The position numbers and the translations under genes were made by a program. Positions 10,994 to 22,149 of a DNA stretch of 64,000 nucleotides are shown here, piece after piece (within the stretch, counting starts at the first letter, position 1; each line of letters opens with the position of its first letter). The notes under the pieces were generated by a model, which was not told the origin of the DNA, did no database searches, and saw only the letters and a program-made list of their open reading frames with translations. Source of the stretch: Stenurella melanura. Taxonomy: Eukaryota > Arthropoda > Insecta > Coleoptera > Cerambycidae. The stretch is taken from NCBI GenBank assembly GCA_963583905.1, contig OY757309.1, positions 223,550,904 through 223,614,903 on the forward strand. Direction: 5' to 3'.

Positions 10994-11585
10994 TGCACTG
11001 TCAGTCTGCTTCCCTAACAATACCTACATGGCTCAGAGGTGTAAGGAAAGGTGAAGAAAACTAGGGCGGTAGCGAGGCGGATTTTTCTGTATTGGGACTA
11101 GGGCTGTTAGGGAAGCAGACTGCGGTGTATTGATACTTTCGAGATGTGGGTACGAATTCTCTGGACAGCCCAACGCCCTAATAGCCCGATCCTCCAAGAA
11201 TACCACTTACTTGCAAAACAGCTAGGTACTAACTCTGTGGAAATTACATGAAAAAGTACTGGCACTAGTATTTGTATTATAGTTAATCAGAATAGCAAAG
11301 GTAACAGATAATTGTTCTCTCTAATTTTCATTTGCAAAGTCAGTCTCGTCCCCCATCAGCGTGCCCGCCTTAAAAATAGACAAGTCAAGTAATCTACTCT
11401 CTTGTCATACTTATTTACTAGTTTCATGTAAACTAGCCTTAACTGTCCAGTATTTATTTGCTGAATATTATGTAAAGGTATAACTTGATCGCAGAACGCA
11501 TTGTATGAATTCAATATAATAAAACTTAAACTATGATGAGAAAGGCTGTAAAAATATCCATGAATTAAGTTTCGCTCCCCCAATT
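10994..11585. other. Unassigned, inverted-repeat-bearing
   Basis: Apart from the short inverted pairs described around the hAT-like element, nothing recognisable is found. Short minus-strand frames here have no known motif. Confidence 0.4.
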
Positions 11586-11972
11586 CTATTTACCATCGTA
11601 ATGTTCAACATTCATGGCGATAAAAAACCTTGTATAATTCATATCGAATGGGCGAAAGTAAACATTTATTTTTCGTGGTGTTCGCGTTAAAGTTAATGTA
11701 TCTTTGTGTTGCTGTGTGTATACCGCTCTAGCTGGAAATACCTTTGAGACGCACTCCGGGTATAAATCCTGCATTTTTGTGATATATACAAGGAAAACAC
11801 GTAGAGACAATTTATAAAAACGTGTGTCTCGTGTGCAGAGGGAGTATTTACCTTTCCGAGACTCGCTGTGAACAAGGAGACTAAGAGAGCCGGGAATATT
11901 TGAGCTTACTGAAATATATCCCATCCCGCGTGGTGCTTTAAAGGGATTTTCGCAGACAGAAGCATTCCGCAC
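11586..11972 (-). CDS. Unknown ORF in a less AT-rich patch
   Basis: A 128-codon open frame starts at 11,972 and reads MRNASVCENPFKAPRGMGYI, then a central TRDTRFYKLSLRVFLVYIT stretch. I do not recognise a domain, and there is no signal peptide or zinc-binding pattern. Base composition is visibly richer in G+C than the flanks, and a second minus-strand frame (11,693-11,875) overlaps in another phase, so the openness may come from composition alone. It could be a fossil coding exon, an untranslated repeat or an old conserved non-coding block. Confidence 0.2.
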   Translation of the reverse strand: MRNASVCENPFKAPRGMGYISVSSNIPGSLSLLVHSESRKGKYSLCTRDTRFYKLSLRVFLVYITKMQDLYPECVSKVFPARAVYTQQHKDTLTLTRTPRKINVYFRPFDMNYTRFFIAMNVEHYDGK

Positions 11973-12381
11973 AACTATGTCGTTACCAAAATTAAAAATA
12001 TGCCTTGCAGATAACGCCTAAAGTAACAACAAATATGCTGGATGGTGTGGTTGGCTACGTATCTTAGATCTTCGTATTATTTTTTTGCTGTTTTTTTTTT
12101 TAATGGAATGCTCACTCAAGTAAACATAACCTTTTTCTTCATCACTGATCGTCAGATAACCTGACGTTGTTATTTCCGCTTATATCTGCCCTTTGCATTA
12201 CATTTTCGAGATAATGTTTTTTAGGAAAAACAAAGGAGTGTAAAATAATAATATATCAACTGAATTCAGAATGATCCTTAATATTTTAGCCCGGTAAATC
12301 CAACCTTTTTTAATCATTTTATTTAAGTTACCTTTAAGAACATTAATTTCATAATATTCAAATTGTTTGATTAAGGAGCAT
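11973..12381. other. No recognisable feature
   Basis: AT-rich sequence between the unknown ORF and the palindrome. I see no gene, repeat or RNA here. Confidence 0.5.
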
Positions 12382-13593
12382 TAGTGTAGACGAACTAGCA
12401 TTTCTGACTACAAAGTTTACCGAATGAATGGATTTTCACGAAACTTTCTGGATTTTGTTCGTATTGATGTCTAAATCAAACTCCACAAAAAAAATTGCCG
12501 CTATTGCCCCGCAATTTTTTTAAACAATGATTTTGTTGCTAATTTGTTGACTACCAAAATTTAAGTAACAAAATGTATTTTTAGATAACTTGTGGAAAAA
12601 TAACAACTTTTTGCTCTTGTAAAATTTTCTAAAAATGTTTATTTTCCAAGACACGGTGGTTCAAATTTTTCCAAAAATGGGGGAGGGGGAATAAAAAGTG
12701 TGGAGAAAAAATCCACAACAACTCTGGTGAATGTGTTATTAAAATGTAAGACCTTTCTTCCTTTATGACTTTTTCGTAAAGTGCGTTCTGTCCAAGTGAC
12801 CCTTTACGGAAAACAGAAAATCTGATAAACTGTGAAATTTGAAAATCTGGAAAAATTCAGACGATAGGTTAAAATATTCTTTAAAATTTTTTCTCTTGTA
12901 ATTTTTTTTGTAACGTGCATATTTTCCGAGTTCTCAACAGTTTTTCACAACCAATAGTAAGTTTTTGATCATTTTTTATCATGAAAAACTGTTGAAAAGT
13001 CGGAAAATATGCACGTTACAAAAAAAATTACGAGAAACCACAATTTTAAAAAATGTCTTAACCTATACGTCTAAATTTTTTGGAAATTTTTAAATTTCAC
13101 TTTTTACGAGATTTTCCATTTTCCGATAAGGACCATATTTTCATGTTTTCCGGAAAACTTGGACAGAATGCACTTTAGGAAAAAGTCATAATGAAAAAAA
13201 AGTCTGGCATTCTAATAATACATTCATCAGAATTTTTGTGGATTTTTTTCTCGTCACTTTTTATTCCCCCGCCCCCTTCTTTGGAAAAATTCGAGCCGCT
13301 GTATCTCGGAAAATCCGCATTTTTTAGAAAATTCTACAAGAATAAAAAGTTATTTTTCGTCAAATTGTCTAAAAACAGATTTTGTTTTTGAAATTTACCT
13401 AAATTTTGGTAATTAACGAATAAACAACAAAATCACTGTTTAAAAAAATTGCGGGGCAATAGTGGCAGACTTTTTTTTGTGGAGTTTGATGTAGACATCA
13501 ATACAAACCGAACCCAAAAATTTTCTTAAAAATCCATTCATTCGGTAAATTTTTTCAAGTTTAGGTTGATTTTCGTCTAATTCGCCTACACTA
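12382..13593. mobile_element. 1.2-kb palindromic (foldback) element
   Basis: The left arm (12,382 to about 12,948) and right arm (about 12,980-13,593) are inverted copies around a 30-bp loop. Matching blocks include TAGTGTAG/CTACACTA ends, ACCGAATGAATGG, TGGAGTTTGATGTAGACATC-like, AATTGCGGGGCAATAG, and GTAACGTGCATATTTTCCGA near the centre. Similarity is about three quarters with indels. Flanks show CAT at 12,379-12,381 and 13,594-13,596, perhaps a 3-bp target duplication. Open frames inside (for example 13,191-13,391) are low-complexity and not convincing genes. Confidence 0.75.
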
Positions 13594-14317
13594 CATAGCA
13601 AGGTCAACATATGTGTGCTGCCTTCGTACAGATCTGGTCGAAATTTCTAGCATAAGTTATTAGTGGCGTATACGAAATTTCCCAGAATATAATTAAAAAA
13701 CAATTATTATGGGAGTTATGCGGTAACAAGAAAATATTTCGATTGATCAAGAACAGATCACTCCATTTTGGTGCAACAAAAAATAATTTATGGGTTTTCA
13801 TAGCATAAACCTAGAAAAAAATTATCACGTTCATTTATCGAAGAACGGGAAACGGGATGGACTTGAGGTACACCCACTAACTTCACTCAAAAGAATATTC
13901 AGATACCATCTTCAAGCATCACCAATTTTTAAAGCAATCAAAAGGGTAACATAAAGTCCAGAGGATGTATTTACAAGAGAGGTTCTCTGGAGTGATTTTA
14001 AAGATCTGTTGATTTAATCCCACTAGATTTTCACAATTTCTTCCTGTACAAACATTCATCATTGGAAGTATTTCAGATCTCAAAATCAGCCAAAGAAATA
14101 ATCACATTACATCAATCTTAAATATACTGACTGATACGTAACATTCGCAACATTCTGCTGCAGGATATCAGATGTTTTACTTTTTCTGTCCTATTTGTAT
14201 TCAATTCTGTTCTGAATGGTATAAAAAAGGTTGCAGTAGCAGCATTCAAATTATTGATACCTACTGTTAAATCAATTTCTCTTTATCATGTATTTCTGTT
14301 TTGTTATACAAGATGAT
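13594..14317. other. No recognisable feature
   Basis: AT-rich DNA. A 65-codon minus-strand frame at 13,604-13,801 has no motif. Confidence 0.5.
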
Positions 14318-14395
14318 GCTTTTCAAGCGGCCATTAGAATATTTCCCACTTGCAAATAAGATAGACATTTGAGATTTGGTACCCGGCCATAACAC
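14318..14395. repeat. Left half of a distant inverted pair
   Basis: This stretch is an inverted match to 20,062-20,160. Shared blocks are ATTAGAAT-TTTCC, ACTTGCAAAT-AGATAGACATTT and CCATA. The pair brackets element C copy 1 at distances of about 300 and 550 bp. Confidence 0.55.
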
Positions 14396-15733
14396 AAACC
14401 ATGAATGAAATTGATGAACATAAAATCAGAAATGCTACCACAGTCGTCCAACGTCGGATTATTGAGTGATTTAACCAAAACGGTGCACATATCGAACATC
14501 TTCTGTATTATACGTGGTAGTTAGTAGTTAATTGCCATTTTCTTGCTAAATCAGGTATTTCCAAAATATTGGTAAATTAAATTAGGTAAGTAGATATTTA
14601 CATAGTATGTTGTATTAAAGACTTACCTAAGTTTAGTTGTTATTTTTTGTTCTCTTGCTTCTATTGTTTCAATTTCTTCATACACAGAGAAAAATGTGTG
14701 TGATATTTTACCACAATTGTAGAAAATTGTACTCCAAATTGGTCTTAAAATGGTGACAGGAACAATTTGTGCAAATAAATAATACATTTTTGGGGCAATG
14801 ATTTTGTAGAGTTTATGCATTACCATTGTTTGAAATTTTTGTACAAACTTAAAAATCACATAAATTGAATTCTTTACAAATTTGAATTATGGTTGCATAA
14901 AAATACATAATTTTATTCCACTTGTGGAACAAATCTCTGAACAGGTTAAGTCAGTTTCTACAATTTGTGTGAATTTTTTAAATATATTCTGAAGGTTTCC
15001 TAAACAAACATTCACATCTAAACCTCTTCATTTGTAAAACATATTTACAAAAAATTGTGCTCTTAAGTGACACAATGTTTATAGTTTTTTAAGAGAACAT
15101 GTTTTTAGTTTTCCACAATTTCTAAATGAGAGATCCAGAAATTGCATGTTTATTTTGTCAACTTTGTAATTCATTTTGCACAATATATACACTTAATTCA
15201 AAGAAGCTGTTCAGTAATGTATGAACTGGGGTTAGTTTTGCACAATTTATTACTCTGTAGTCTCCAAATTATGTATATATTTTTTGATTCACCGTGCACT
15301 CATTTCACACACTATATTTATCTACTTCATTTTAATTGTATTATTCTGTAACACAGATTGTGAAATATTATTTCCAAAATTGGAGGATTTCAATAAAAAA
15401 AATTAAAGAATAAATATTTTATTTTAACAGAACAACAATACATAATAGAGCATGCATTTATATATCATCATATTGGAAATGAAAACATTTCTATTTTTTA
15501 AATACAAATAAATTTTATATGCGTAAAGTTCTAGTTGAAAAGCAGTAGGTGACTTACATTTATGCTTAAAACAAATCCGTTTAATAATTCTAATTTGGAA
15601 GGCTTCCAGTGTTTCTTCTTTTTAGCTTCTATTAACGCAGTTTGTAGTAATAAAGCTTATGTCATAGTCACGTCATATTCTTAAAAAAAAAAATATTTAT
15701 CAGTTCATCACCAAAATCAAATGTATTGCTTAC

Positions 15734-15849
15734 CATCAGAAGTGTTATCTTCGTTTTGAAGCAGTTCTTTTACAAGTTTGCCTTTTGGGTTTAGTAGTTT
15801 AGGAACAGCTTTCTGTCGTTTCGCATAAGAAAACGAAATTACTCTCAAT
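15734..15849 (-). pseudogene. Exon-like segment in element C copy 1
   Basis: Read on the minus strand, a TTTACAG acceptor-like site is followed by an open segment containing SFSYAKRQKAVPKLLNPKGK and LVKELLQNED, then a GATG/GTAAGC donor-like site. The same segment in copy 2 (42,355-42,466) keeps KLLNPKGK-type wording (KVLNPKGK) with a 4-bp deletion, so the peptide was preserved for a time. I do not recognise the protein. A second conserved minus-strand stretch, SDPGDISLSEDVHFRIIQV, lies at about 18,830-18,920, on the far side of the LINE. Whether these were exons of a transposase or of a captured host gene is open. Confidence 0.4.
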
Positions 15850-16088
15850 CTGTAAACGAAATCAAGTATTAGAAGATAGGTATCATGCACTCTACGCATA
15901 TAAACAAGACACCATTTTTATATTTACATGTTAACGAAGTTAATTTAAGAGAACATATATGCAAAACTGTAACTCTGTGTGAATTACTTACTTCTATGAG
16001 TGCTGGAATTAGATCTAGGAAACCACACTCGGTTAATAATTTTTCGCATCTAAGTGGAGTGGACAAAGAATAAACCAGCAGAGGAGTC

Positions 16089-16670
16089 GCATGGGCAATA
16101 AGACGGAACACCCCTATCCAGATAAAGACAAGAAAAGTAAACGAAAACATAACCATGGCAGACTTACAAATTGGAAAGGAAAACATATGCATACTAGGAG
16201 TACATGTGCCCACCGACAAACGGGCAGGACGAGTATTCAGGCAGATTACCCAAGAGACTAGAAGAAATAGGAATAGAAAAATGAACACAATAATACTAGG
16301 AGACTTCAACGCGCATATAGGAAAGGACGACCAAACACATGAAGACAAAAATATCATAGGAAAAACCTTACTTCACACATGGACAAACGATAATGGAAGC
16401 TTGCTAAAAAACTTGACACATCTGTTAGATCTAACAGTTAGAAACACATGGAGCAAGAACCTAACCTGCCTTAATACCTGGAATAAAGGAAACATCAACC
16501 CTCAAATAGACCATATCCTAGTGGATAGAAAAATAAGGGACAGGGTCAAAAATATGAAGGCAAAACAAGCAACAAACGTCAAAACAGATCACAAAATATT
16601 ATACGGAACACTAGTAATAAAGAAACAAGAAGAAAAAAAGAAAAAAAAGATACAACAAAACAGCAAATGA
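16089..16670 (+). pseudogene. LINE apurinic-type endonuclease domain
   Basis: Encodes the C-terminal two thirds of the APE-like endonuclease that nicks target DNA for reverse transcription. Visible motifs are NICILGVHVPTD, the metal-binding IILGDFNAHIG, TWNKGNINPQIDHILVDRK and the catalytic TDHKIL. All key residues of the kept part (Asp and Asn of GDFN, the Asp-His pairs) are present. The N-terminal catalytic part is missing through 5' truncation. The frame ends at 16,670 in a lysine-rich A-run where a +1 slip leads into the linker. The first ATG at 16,155 is internal and not a natural start. Confidence 0.82.
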
Positions 16671-17050
16671 CACATGGAACATCTCACTGCTACAAAACAA
16701 AGGAATAAAAAAGAAATACCAGGAGGAGATAGAAAAACAGTTAACAGGAAAGGAACTAAATTGGTCAACAATGGGTTTAAAAATCAAAATAGCGGCGAGG
16801 AAAACGTTGAAAAGGAACAAATCCCCTATGAGCCCAAAAAGAAAAGACACCAAAAGAAATTACGAAAAACTAAAGAAAATAAAGGCCACAGGAAAACAAT
16901 ATACACCAAACATAGACAAAAAGATAATAGAAGCGAGGAAAGAAAGAAGAGACACAGAGAGGAGGCACGAACAGAAAAAAAAAATGCAGGGAATTCTTCG
17001 AAAACATAGAATCCACTCCAGCAGGACAGAGATTAAACCAAACCTTTAGG
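16636..17050 (+). pseudogene. LINE basic linker between endonuclease and RT
   Basis: Continues the LINE polyprotein in another frame after a slip in poly(A) near 16,635. It reads NDTWNISLLQNKGIKKKYQE, then a very basic Lys/Arg/Glu-rich stretch with YEKLKKIKATGKQYTP. A further frame change near 17,000 leads to ESTPAGQRLNQTF and the RT. Such charged linkers are normal between endonuclease and RT domains of LINEs. Other frames that look open here are shadows of the A-rich composition. Confidence 0.65.
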
Positions 17051-18403
17051 CACCCCAAAACATACAGGAGAAACAACAATACGCAGTCAAGAAAATACAT
17101 ACCACTGCAGCATTGGGTCAGGAAACTAGAAGAAGGAAACGCAGAGAGAAGTCAAATAGAACCAATACAAGAAATGGACCACTGGCCTCTGGGAAAGCCA
17201 CCGTCAAAAGACGAACTACTAGAAATAATGGCCAGAGCTAAAAGAAACACGGCCCCGGGAATAGATAAAATAAATAACGAACTAGTATACTATGGACCGG
17301 ACAACATAAAACAGCTAATCCTAGAAATCATCACCAACGCATAGACGGAAACCACACCCCTGCCTGAGGAATGGAATACAACCATACAGATACCGCTCCC
17401 TAAAATCAAATCACCACAAAACGTGGACGATTACAGAAGAATAACACTCAGCAGTGTAGGGTATAAATACTACGCACAATTCCTCCTCAGAGAAATGGAA
17501 AAATACATCGGCGAACTACCAGATTATCAAACGGCATTTATCAAGGGTAGATCGACAGACGACCACATGTACACCACCAGACGGATCCTGGAAGAAAAGT
17601 GGAAAGAAGGAACAAAACTATATATAGTCTCAGTTGACCTCCAAAAGGCATTTGATACTATAAGGCATGAGGCTATAGTCAACACTTTGCTCAACAGGGG
17701 AGTACCGCAATACTTAATAAACAGAATAATAAAAGCATGCCTACACGAAAACACTGCAATACAATGGTTTGGACAGACGACGGAATCAAAAATGAAGAAT
17801 ATAGGAGTCAAACAAGGATGTCCCCTATCCCCCCGACTATTCACCACAGTCCTGGACCAAGTCAAAACAGCCTACAGAGTCACAAGAGCTCTACTACCCT
17901 TCATTGAGGACAACAAACCACCATGGTGCCTAACCAAAAAGGTATACACGACCATCATAATGCCTACTACGATGATATATGAAGTCAAAAACGCAGCAAC
18001 GATAAAGGCCAACCGAAGAAGCCTGAGAAGAGCTGAAAGGGACATTATCCAACTGCTAGCAAAAACAGGAAAACCACAAAAACGACAGAAAACGTCAACA
18101 TTAATAGAGGGAAGAACAATAATCAAAAGAATAGAATCATACGCAATGAAATACTGGAGACATGTCCAAAGACGGGACACGACACACCTACTAAAGAAAG
18201 CGCTGCGAATGAACAGCAACAAACTGAAAATAGGGAGGCCATGCTACACATGGATTACAACAATCGAGAGAATTATGAATAAGCTAGGAAAGGATTATAC
18301 ACACTGGGAAAAGTTGGCACAACAAAAAATGGAATACAATAAAGAAATATCAAGGATATACACACTGCCAGACTCAGAAACAGAAAACTCAGAAGTAGAA
18401 TAG
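17050..18403 (+). pseudogene. LINE reverse transcriptase with deleted palm
   Basis: The N-terminal RT block reads RAKRNTAPGIDKINNELVYY, then stop TAG (17,342-17,344) where Trp is expected, and PLPEEWNTTIQIPLPK. The long frame from 17,423 has DDYRRITLSSVGYKYYAQF, YQTAFIKGRSTDDH, VSVDLQKAFDTIRHE (catalytic Asp present) and VKQGCPLSPRLFTTVLDQ. It then jumps straight to thumb and C-terminal sequence (VYTTIIMPTTMIYEVK). The palm F/Y-x-DD box is deleted, so the enzyme is dead. The end GRPCYTWITTIERIM and WEKLAQQKMEYN is the usual C-terminal block. Confidence 0.85.
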
Positions 18404-18802
18404 GAGAGAAGATGATCACAGACAGAAACTAAGAAGAAGCATATCACAAAAACCTGAAAGTAAAAAGAAGCACGAAAACCTAAAAGAAGCATCTCACAAG
18501 CGCCTACACTTTCCATCCGATGAAGACAGAAGGAAAACAAGAAGAAACATCTCACAAACACCTACACGCTCCATCCTATACTCCTACCCCATGCGTCATG
18601 CGGCTCTCGCTGCTGACAACAAGCATGTCCAATGTCCAATCCAGCGTATGCAGCTGGTCCGGCGGTATATAAAAGCACTGGGGGTTTGTTCTGGCACACG
18701 GTGAGATGATCGGTGGGCGATCGGGCTGCGTGGTGGAACAAATCTCCCTGCACCGGAATTAGCAGCAATGCCCACCTTACGCTGGCAAATCAATCAATCA
18801 AT
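18404..18802 (+). repeat. LINE 3' UTR with degenerate repeats and ATCA tail
   Basis: Three degenerate units of about 50 bp (AGAAGCAT-TCACAA and CCTACAC...CCATCC) lie at about 18,434-18,575. A less AT-rich stretch with GTATATAAAAGC at 18,665-18,676 follows. The last bases are four ATCA repeats (18,789-18,804), the presumed priming tail. Confidence 0.65.
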
Positions 18803-19518
18803 CAAATTCCATCCACAAATGTAAGTATACTTGTATAATTCGGAAGTGTACGTCTTCACTTAACGAAATATCACCTGGATCTGATATGTAATTGCCTGCG
18901 CGTATATGCGTAGCATGGCCGGCGCAGCCAGTACAATTTTAAAACAATAAACTTTACGTGAAACAAATGAAACAATTATACAAAATTTTAGGACAATATC
19001 ACCAAACTCATTGTGAATAGTATGTCATTAAATTGTGCAATTTGTGCGGGCGGCATAGATTATTATTACTGTTCAGCGGAAATAAATATATTGGGACTCC
19101 TACTTTCACAAGTTTGTCAACAACCGTTTATAGAATAAAATCTCACTTTTATGTTACACAAGTTGTGCAAATCCTTTAAACAATTACTTAAAACTAATTG
19201 TAAATAGAATGGCAACAAAATATATAGTTTGAGGATACTATTAACAATTAATTAAGTTAAATTTGCTACGATTTGTTGAGAAAAAATAAATAAATTTAAC
19301 TCTAAATTTCGCCAATTTGTTGGTCGAAGTTTCCAATAAATTCATCGTAACTAAATCTTTGTATTGGATAAATAAAACGCACAAGAATTAAGCACAATTA
19401 AAATGTATAAAACTATATAACGTTGTGCCTTAAAATTTTACAATTGTTTAAAAAAATGCAACAAGACGTTGTTCCACAACATTGTGCAAAATGTTCCAAA
19501 GCGATTTCTCTCTGTGTA

Positions 19519-20061
19519 GGCTTCTGTGTTTCTTTTTGGATAAATTATAATCTTCGCCAAAAAAACTGTGATTAATTCAAGAAGTACCTACATATGTTAC
19601 GTATAGGACATGATGACATAAGTCCACCTCAAATTTATTTCTATATCGATTGCCATAATAGAATTTGGCACGTGCCATTTGATATTTTTTGATAGCCATT
19701 TTCAAAAATCACAACAATCACTAGAAACTTGATTGGGCCTTCGTGGCCACTTAAATGATTTCTTGAACTTTAAGGAGTTGATTGAGAAAATACTTATTTA
19801 TCTAGTCTGAATGGTTTAAGAGACATGTATTTTTTAATGGATCCTAGCGTCTCTAAAACTCTCTAAAGGAGAAAAATTGATATAAGTCAAAAACTATTAC
19901 AGATATGTACCGACAATCTGAATGCTCTATACTCAGAATTTAGTGCCGAATTCAATAAATATGTAAAAACTGGGTGTGACCATTTAAGAAAAATAAAAAT
20001 GGCATTAACTTCCGGTATTTCCAGAGGTGCCGTCATTTTGAAATTATTATTTTAGGACTAG
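19519..20061. other. No recognisable feature
   Basis: AT-rich sequence right of element C copy 1. Nothing coding or repeated is seen. Confidence 0.5.
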
Positions 20062-20160
20062 TAATGGCCGACTATGGCAGGGTAGCTAATCTAAAATGTC
20101 TATCTAATTTGCAAGTAGGAAAAATTCTAATGAGAGCCCTAAAGAAATTATCCTGTATAT
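20062..20160. repeat. Right half of a distant inverted pair
   Basis: Inverted match to 14,318-14,395, with moderate identity over about 80 bp. The pair could be the end repeats of an older element into which C was inserted. Confidence 0.5.
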
Positions 20161-20871
20161 TAATCAGCTCATATGACATCAAAGTTTTTCATTGCATTTA
20201 TTGAATTTGAGTTTATTTTGTTATCCACTTTCATTTATGGCATGCCTAAAATAATTAAATATGTAGTGTATTTGTAGGTCATTGAGTACAGCTTAACTCC
20301 ACCGTTTAGTTAAAGAGGTACGCATAAAAATCTAACGAATAATTCAGATAGCAAGTCCCTTGGCATGTGTGTTTTGTATATTTATAGAAGCAAGTTGACC
20401 CGCAGCACTTTGACCCCTGACCTCATAGACAAAAATGGCAGCCATTTTCAAAAATGCGGGTAAAAAATTTAAAAACAAAAGATGAATATATCCGAGACTG
20501 TTTAAAATCGTAGGTGAACGCCTTAAGCATAGCAAATATAATAAAAATAGTCATAGTGCTAGAATAATAGAATTTGTTTAAGAACTCGTCTATTTTAAAC
20601 TTTAACATTTTTAAAAAATAATGCAATCTGTCATGTGGGGTATCGTTTAAGTATAATTTGAGGTCGCTGATTCCAATGGTGATGTCAAAAGAAATCAGAT
20701 TTTAAGGGAATTATAAGAAAAATATAATTCTGAAGTTAGAAAAATGGCGTCATCGCTACTGGAATCATATCGCTTGCTGTGACCAAAAAAAAGAAATGAA
20801 CAAAAAAGTATTTTAATAAATGTAGAAGGCCATATATATCTTTTGTTGCTACATTATCCTTGGCATTTCTT
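20161..20871. other. No recognisable feature
   Basis: AT-rich. Overlapping short minus-strand frames at 20,344-20,626 have no known motif. Confidence 0.5.
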
Positions 20872-21159
20872 TCAGTTACGGGTGCAGAGGTGATCGTTTT
20901 TTCTGCATAGGAAAAACATTATATTACAAATGTTACAATCGCTTGAACAACCGCATTTTTCTAGCTCTCTGCAACCTTGCCATATTCCTGGCAATTTGGA
21001 GTAGATGGGCTTCCATTCATTTTCAGTAATTTTCCACCCCCATTCACTTGGCTCTGGTGGACTTTCCAAAACATCAGTTCTGCAACAGATTCGACGTGCT
21101 TGATATACTGCTCTAAGAGCCAGTTTTACAATACCAGGTTCAACTGAGCCACGGCTCAA
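20872..21159 (-). pseudogene. Cys-rich (CXC-like) tail of a transposon-linked protein
   Basis: A 95-codon minus-strand frame ends with EPSEWGWKITENEWKPIYSK, LPGIWQGCRELEKCGCSSDC and a spaced C-x-C pattern finishing FLCRKNDHLCTRN. Many arthropod genomes contain repeated proteins with the tail P-x-x-WGW...LP...C-x-E-L-x-x-C-x-C-x-x-x-C...C-R-K...L-x-C-T. I recognise this tail as that widespread type. Several cysteines of the usual cluster are missing or displaced. The frame begins abruptly at a point near the left end of a Harbinger-like block, so the body of the protein is gone. Confidence 0.5.
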
Positions 21160-21418
21160 GCTGAACCGGAGATCAGGTATATTCCCCCGTTCTATAAAGC
21201 GTAATTCGTCCGGGTTCAGTATGAGCTAGGTTCTTTTATTTTAAAATGCCAGTTGGTAGTGTCGGCGTCTGCGCATTTTAGATTTTGAAGAATTTGTGAT
21301 GTGACATTAGTACAAACTAGTGGGTAGTTTGTGGACATTCGGCATTCATGACAGTTACCTGTGATTCATATTCAAGAGTTTTACAAACGTGAACCTTAGT
21401 TTTTGATTTGAGAGAATA

Positions 21419-21796
21419 TGGATGATAGAAAAAGATCTGTAAACTTTTCTGCTAAAGAGGAGTCTATATTAATCTCCTTGGTAAGAAAATATAGAAATAT
21501 CGTCAAAAGCAAGCTTTCTTTCCCAAGCAAATTTCCAGAAAGGAGAGACTTGGCGAAAAATAGAAAGTGAATTTAATAGTATTTGTGGAGAGAATTCTCG
21601 AGAATGATAAAGTTCTAAAAAAAATACGATAATATTAAAAAAATAACGAAAAAGAAGTTGTATGTGCGAGGTACTGCTGGTGGTCCCTATCGAGAAACCA
21701 AAGTTACGATAATGGATGAGGAAGTTAAAGAACTTCTTGGCTCGAGCAGAGTTGATGGAGACATTTCACAGTTTGATGGAGATACAAGTAAGTTGA
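21419..21796 (+). pseudogene. Myb/SANT-like Harbinger accessory protein
   Basis: Starts ATGGATGATAGAAAAAGATC at 21,419 and reads MDDRKRSVNFSAKEESILIS, then LVRKYRNIV. In other frames follow KKYDNIKKITKKK and LYVRGTAGGPYRET. These are the trihelix/Myb-like DNA-binding blocks (S-x-x-E...L...K-x-x-N...K-x-x-Y-x-N-x-K) followed by the RGTGGG motif of Harbinger-associated Myb-like proteins. Such proteins bind the transposon ends and bring the transposase to the nucleus. Frameshifts near 21,510, 21,575 and 21,610 break it. Confidence 0.7.
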
Positions 21797-22149
21797 TATA
21801 ACTATACTTTGAACATTTCTGTTTAAAAATTGTTAGTCTACAATAATAAGTTTTTTTCAAAAACGTTTCGAACATTTCTTAGGAAAATGTTAAAGCACAA
21901 CACGACTTCCTAGTGAAATCAGGTGCATGTATTAAATAAATAATCGATATAATAAATATCAATTATTTATTTGTATTTACACATTTTATGCGATATTAAG
22001 AAAAAGCTAAGTTTTCTTAAAATAAAAACATACCCGTCACCATATGATGTACAATGAGTGTTAGGAGTGTTTATAACCTAAAAGACTGTTACATAACATG
22101 TTTCACAGAAGTCTATTAAAATAGTTTATTAACTGGAATGTGACTCCAT

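Larger units (their letters stand above)
9830..11198. repeat. Inverted arms flanking the hAT insertion
   Basis: Left arm 9,830-9,885 and right arm 11,147-11,198 are inverted copies sharing AATGTGGGT, GAATTC, CTGGACAG and CTAATAGC blocks with some mismatches. A second perfect 18-bp pair, CAGTCTGCTTCCCTAACA at 11,000-11,017 and its complement at 11,107-11,124, lies between. The hAT-like element sits inside the loop. Confidence 0.55.
16046..18802 (+). mobile_element. RTE-like LINE, 5' truncated, degenerate
   Basis: Comparison with the uninterrupted C copy 2 fixes both ends. The 5' end joins inside an endonuclease reading frame, so the element is 5' truncated. The 3' end is a short (ATCA)n tail just before AAATTCCATC. 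An endonuclease, a basic linker and a reverse transcriptase follow in order. The short tandem-repeat tail instead of poly(A) suggests the RTE clade, but the clade assignment is tentative. The sequence is purine-rich on the coding strand. Confidence 0.85.
14683..19516. mobile_element. Element C, copy 1 (split by a LINE)
   Basis: The ends are CACAGAGAAAAAT and, inverted, CACAGAGAGAAATCGC. They are flanked by TA on both sides (14,681-14,682 and 19,517-19,518). With the RTE-like insertion (16,046-18,802) removed it is about 2.08 kb and collinear with copy 2 at 41,307-43,378. Similarity is high across the whole length, including the non-coding part. Minus-strand coding traces are described separately. 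The superfamily is not clear: a 2-bp duplication with CACAGAGA ends suggests a Tc1/mariner-like relative, but no transposase is recognised. Confidence 0.75.

Noticed and set aside
16870..17100. Hydrophobic minus-strand frames inside the LINE (16,589-17,100 and 17,527-18,561)
   Set aside because: They are shadows of the A-rich coding strand of the endonuclease and RT.
18665..18676. GTATATAAAAGC as a polymerase II TATA promoter
   Set aside because: Lies in the 3' UTR of a truncated LINE with no downstream gene; a chance match is likely.
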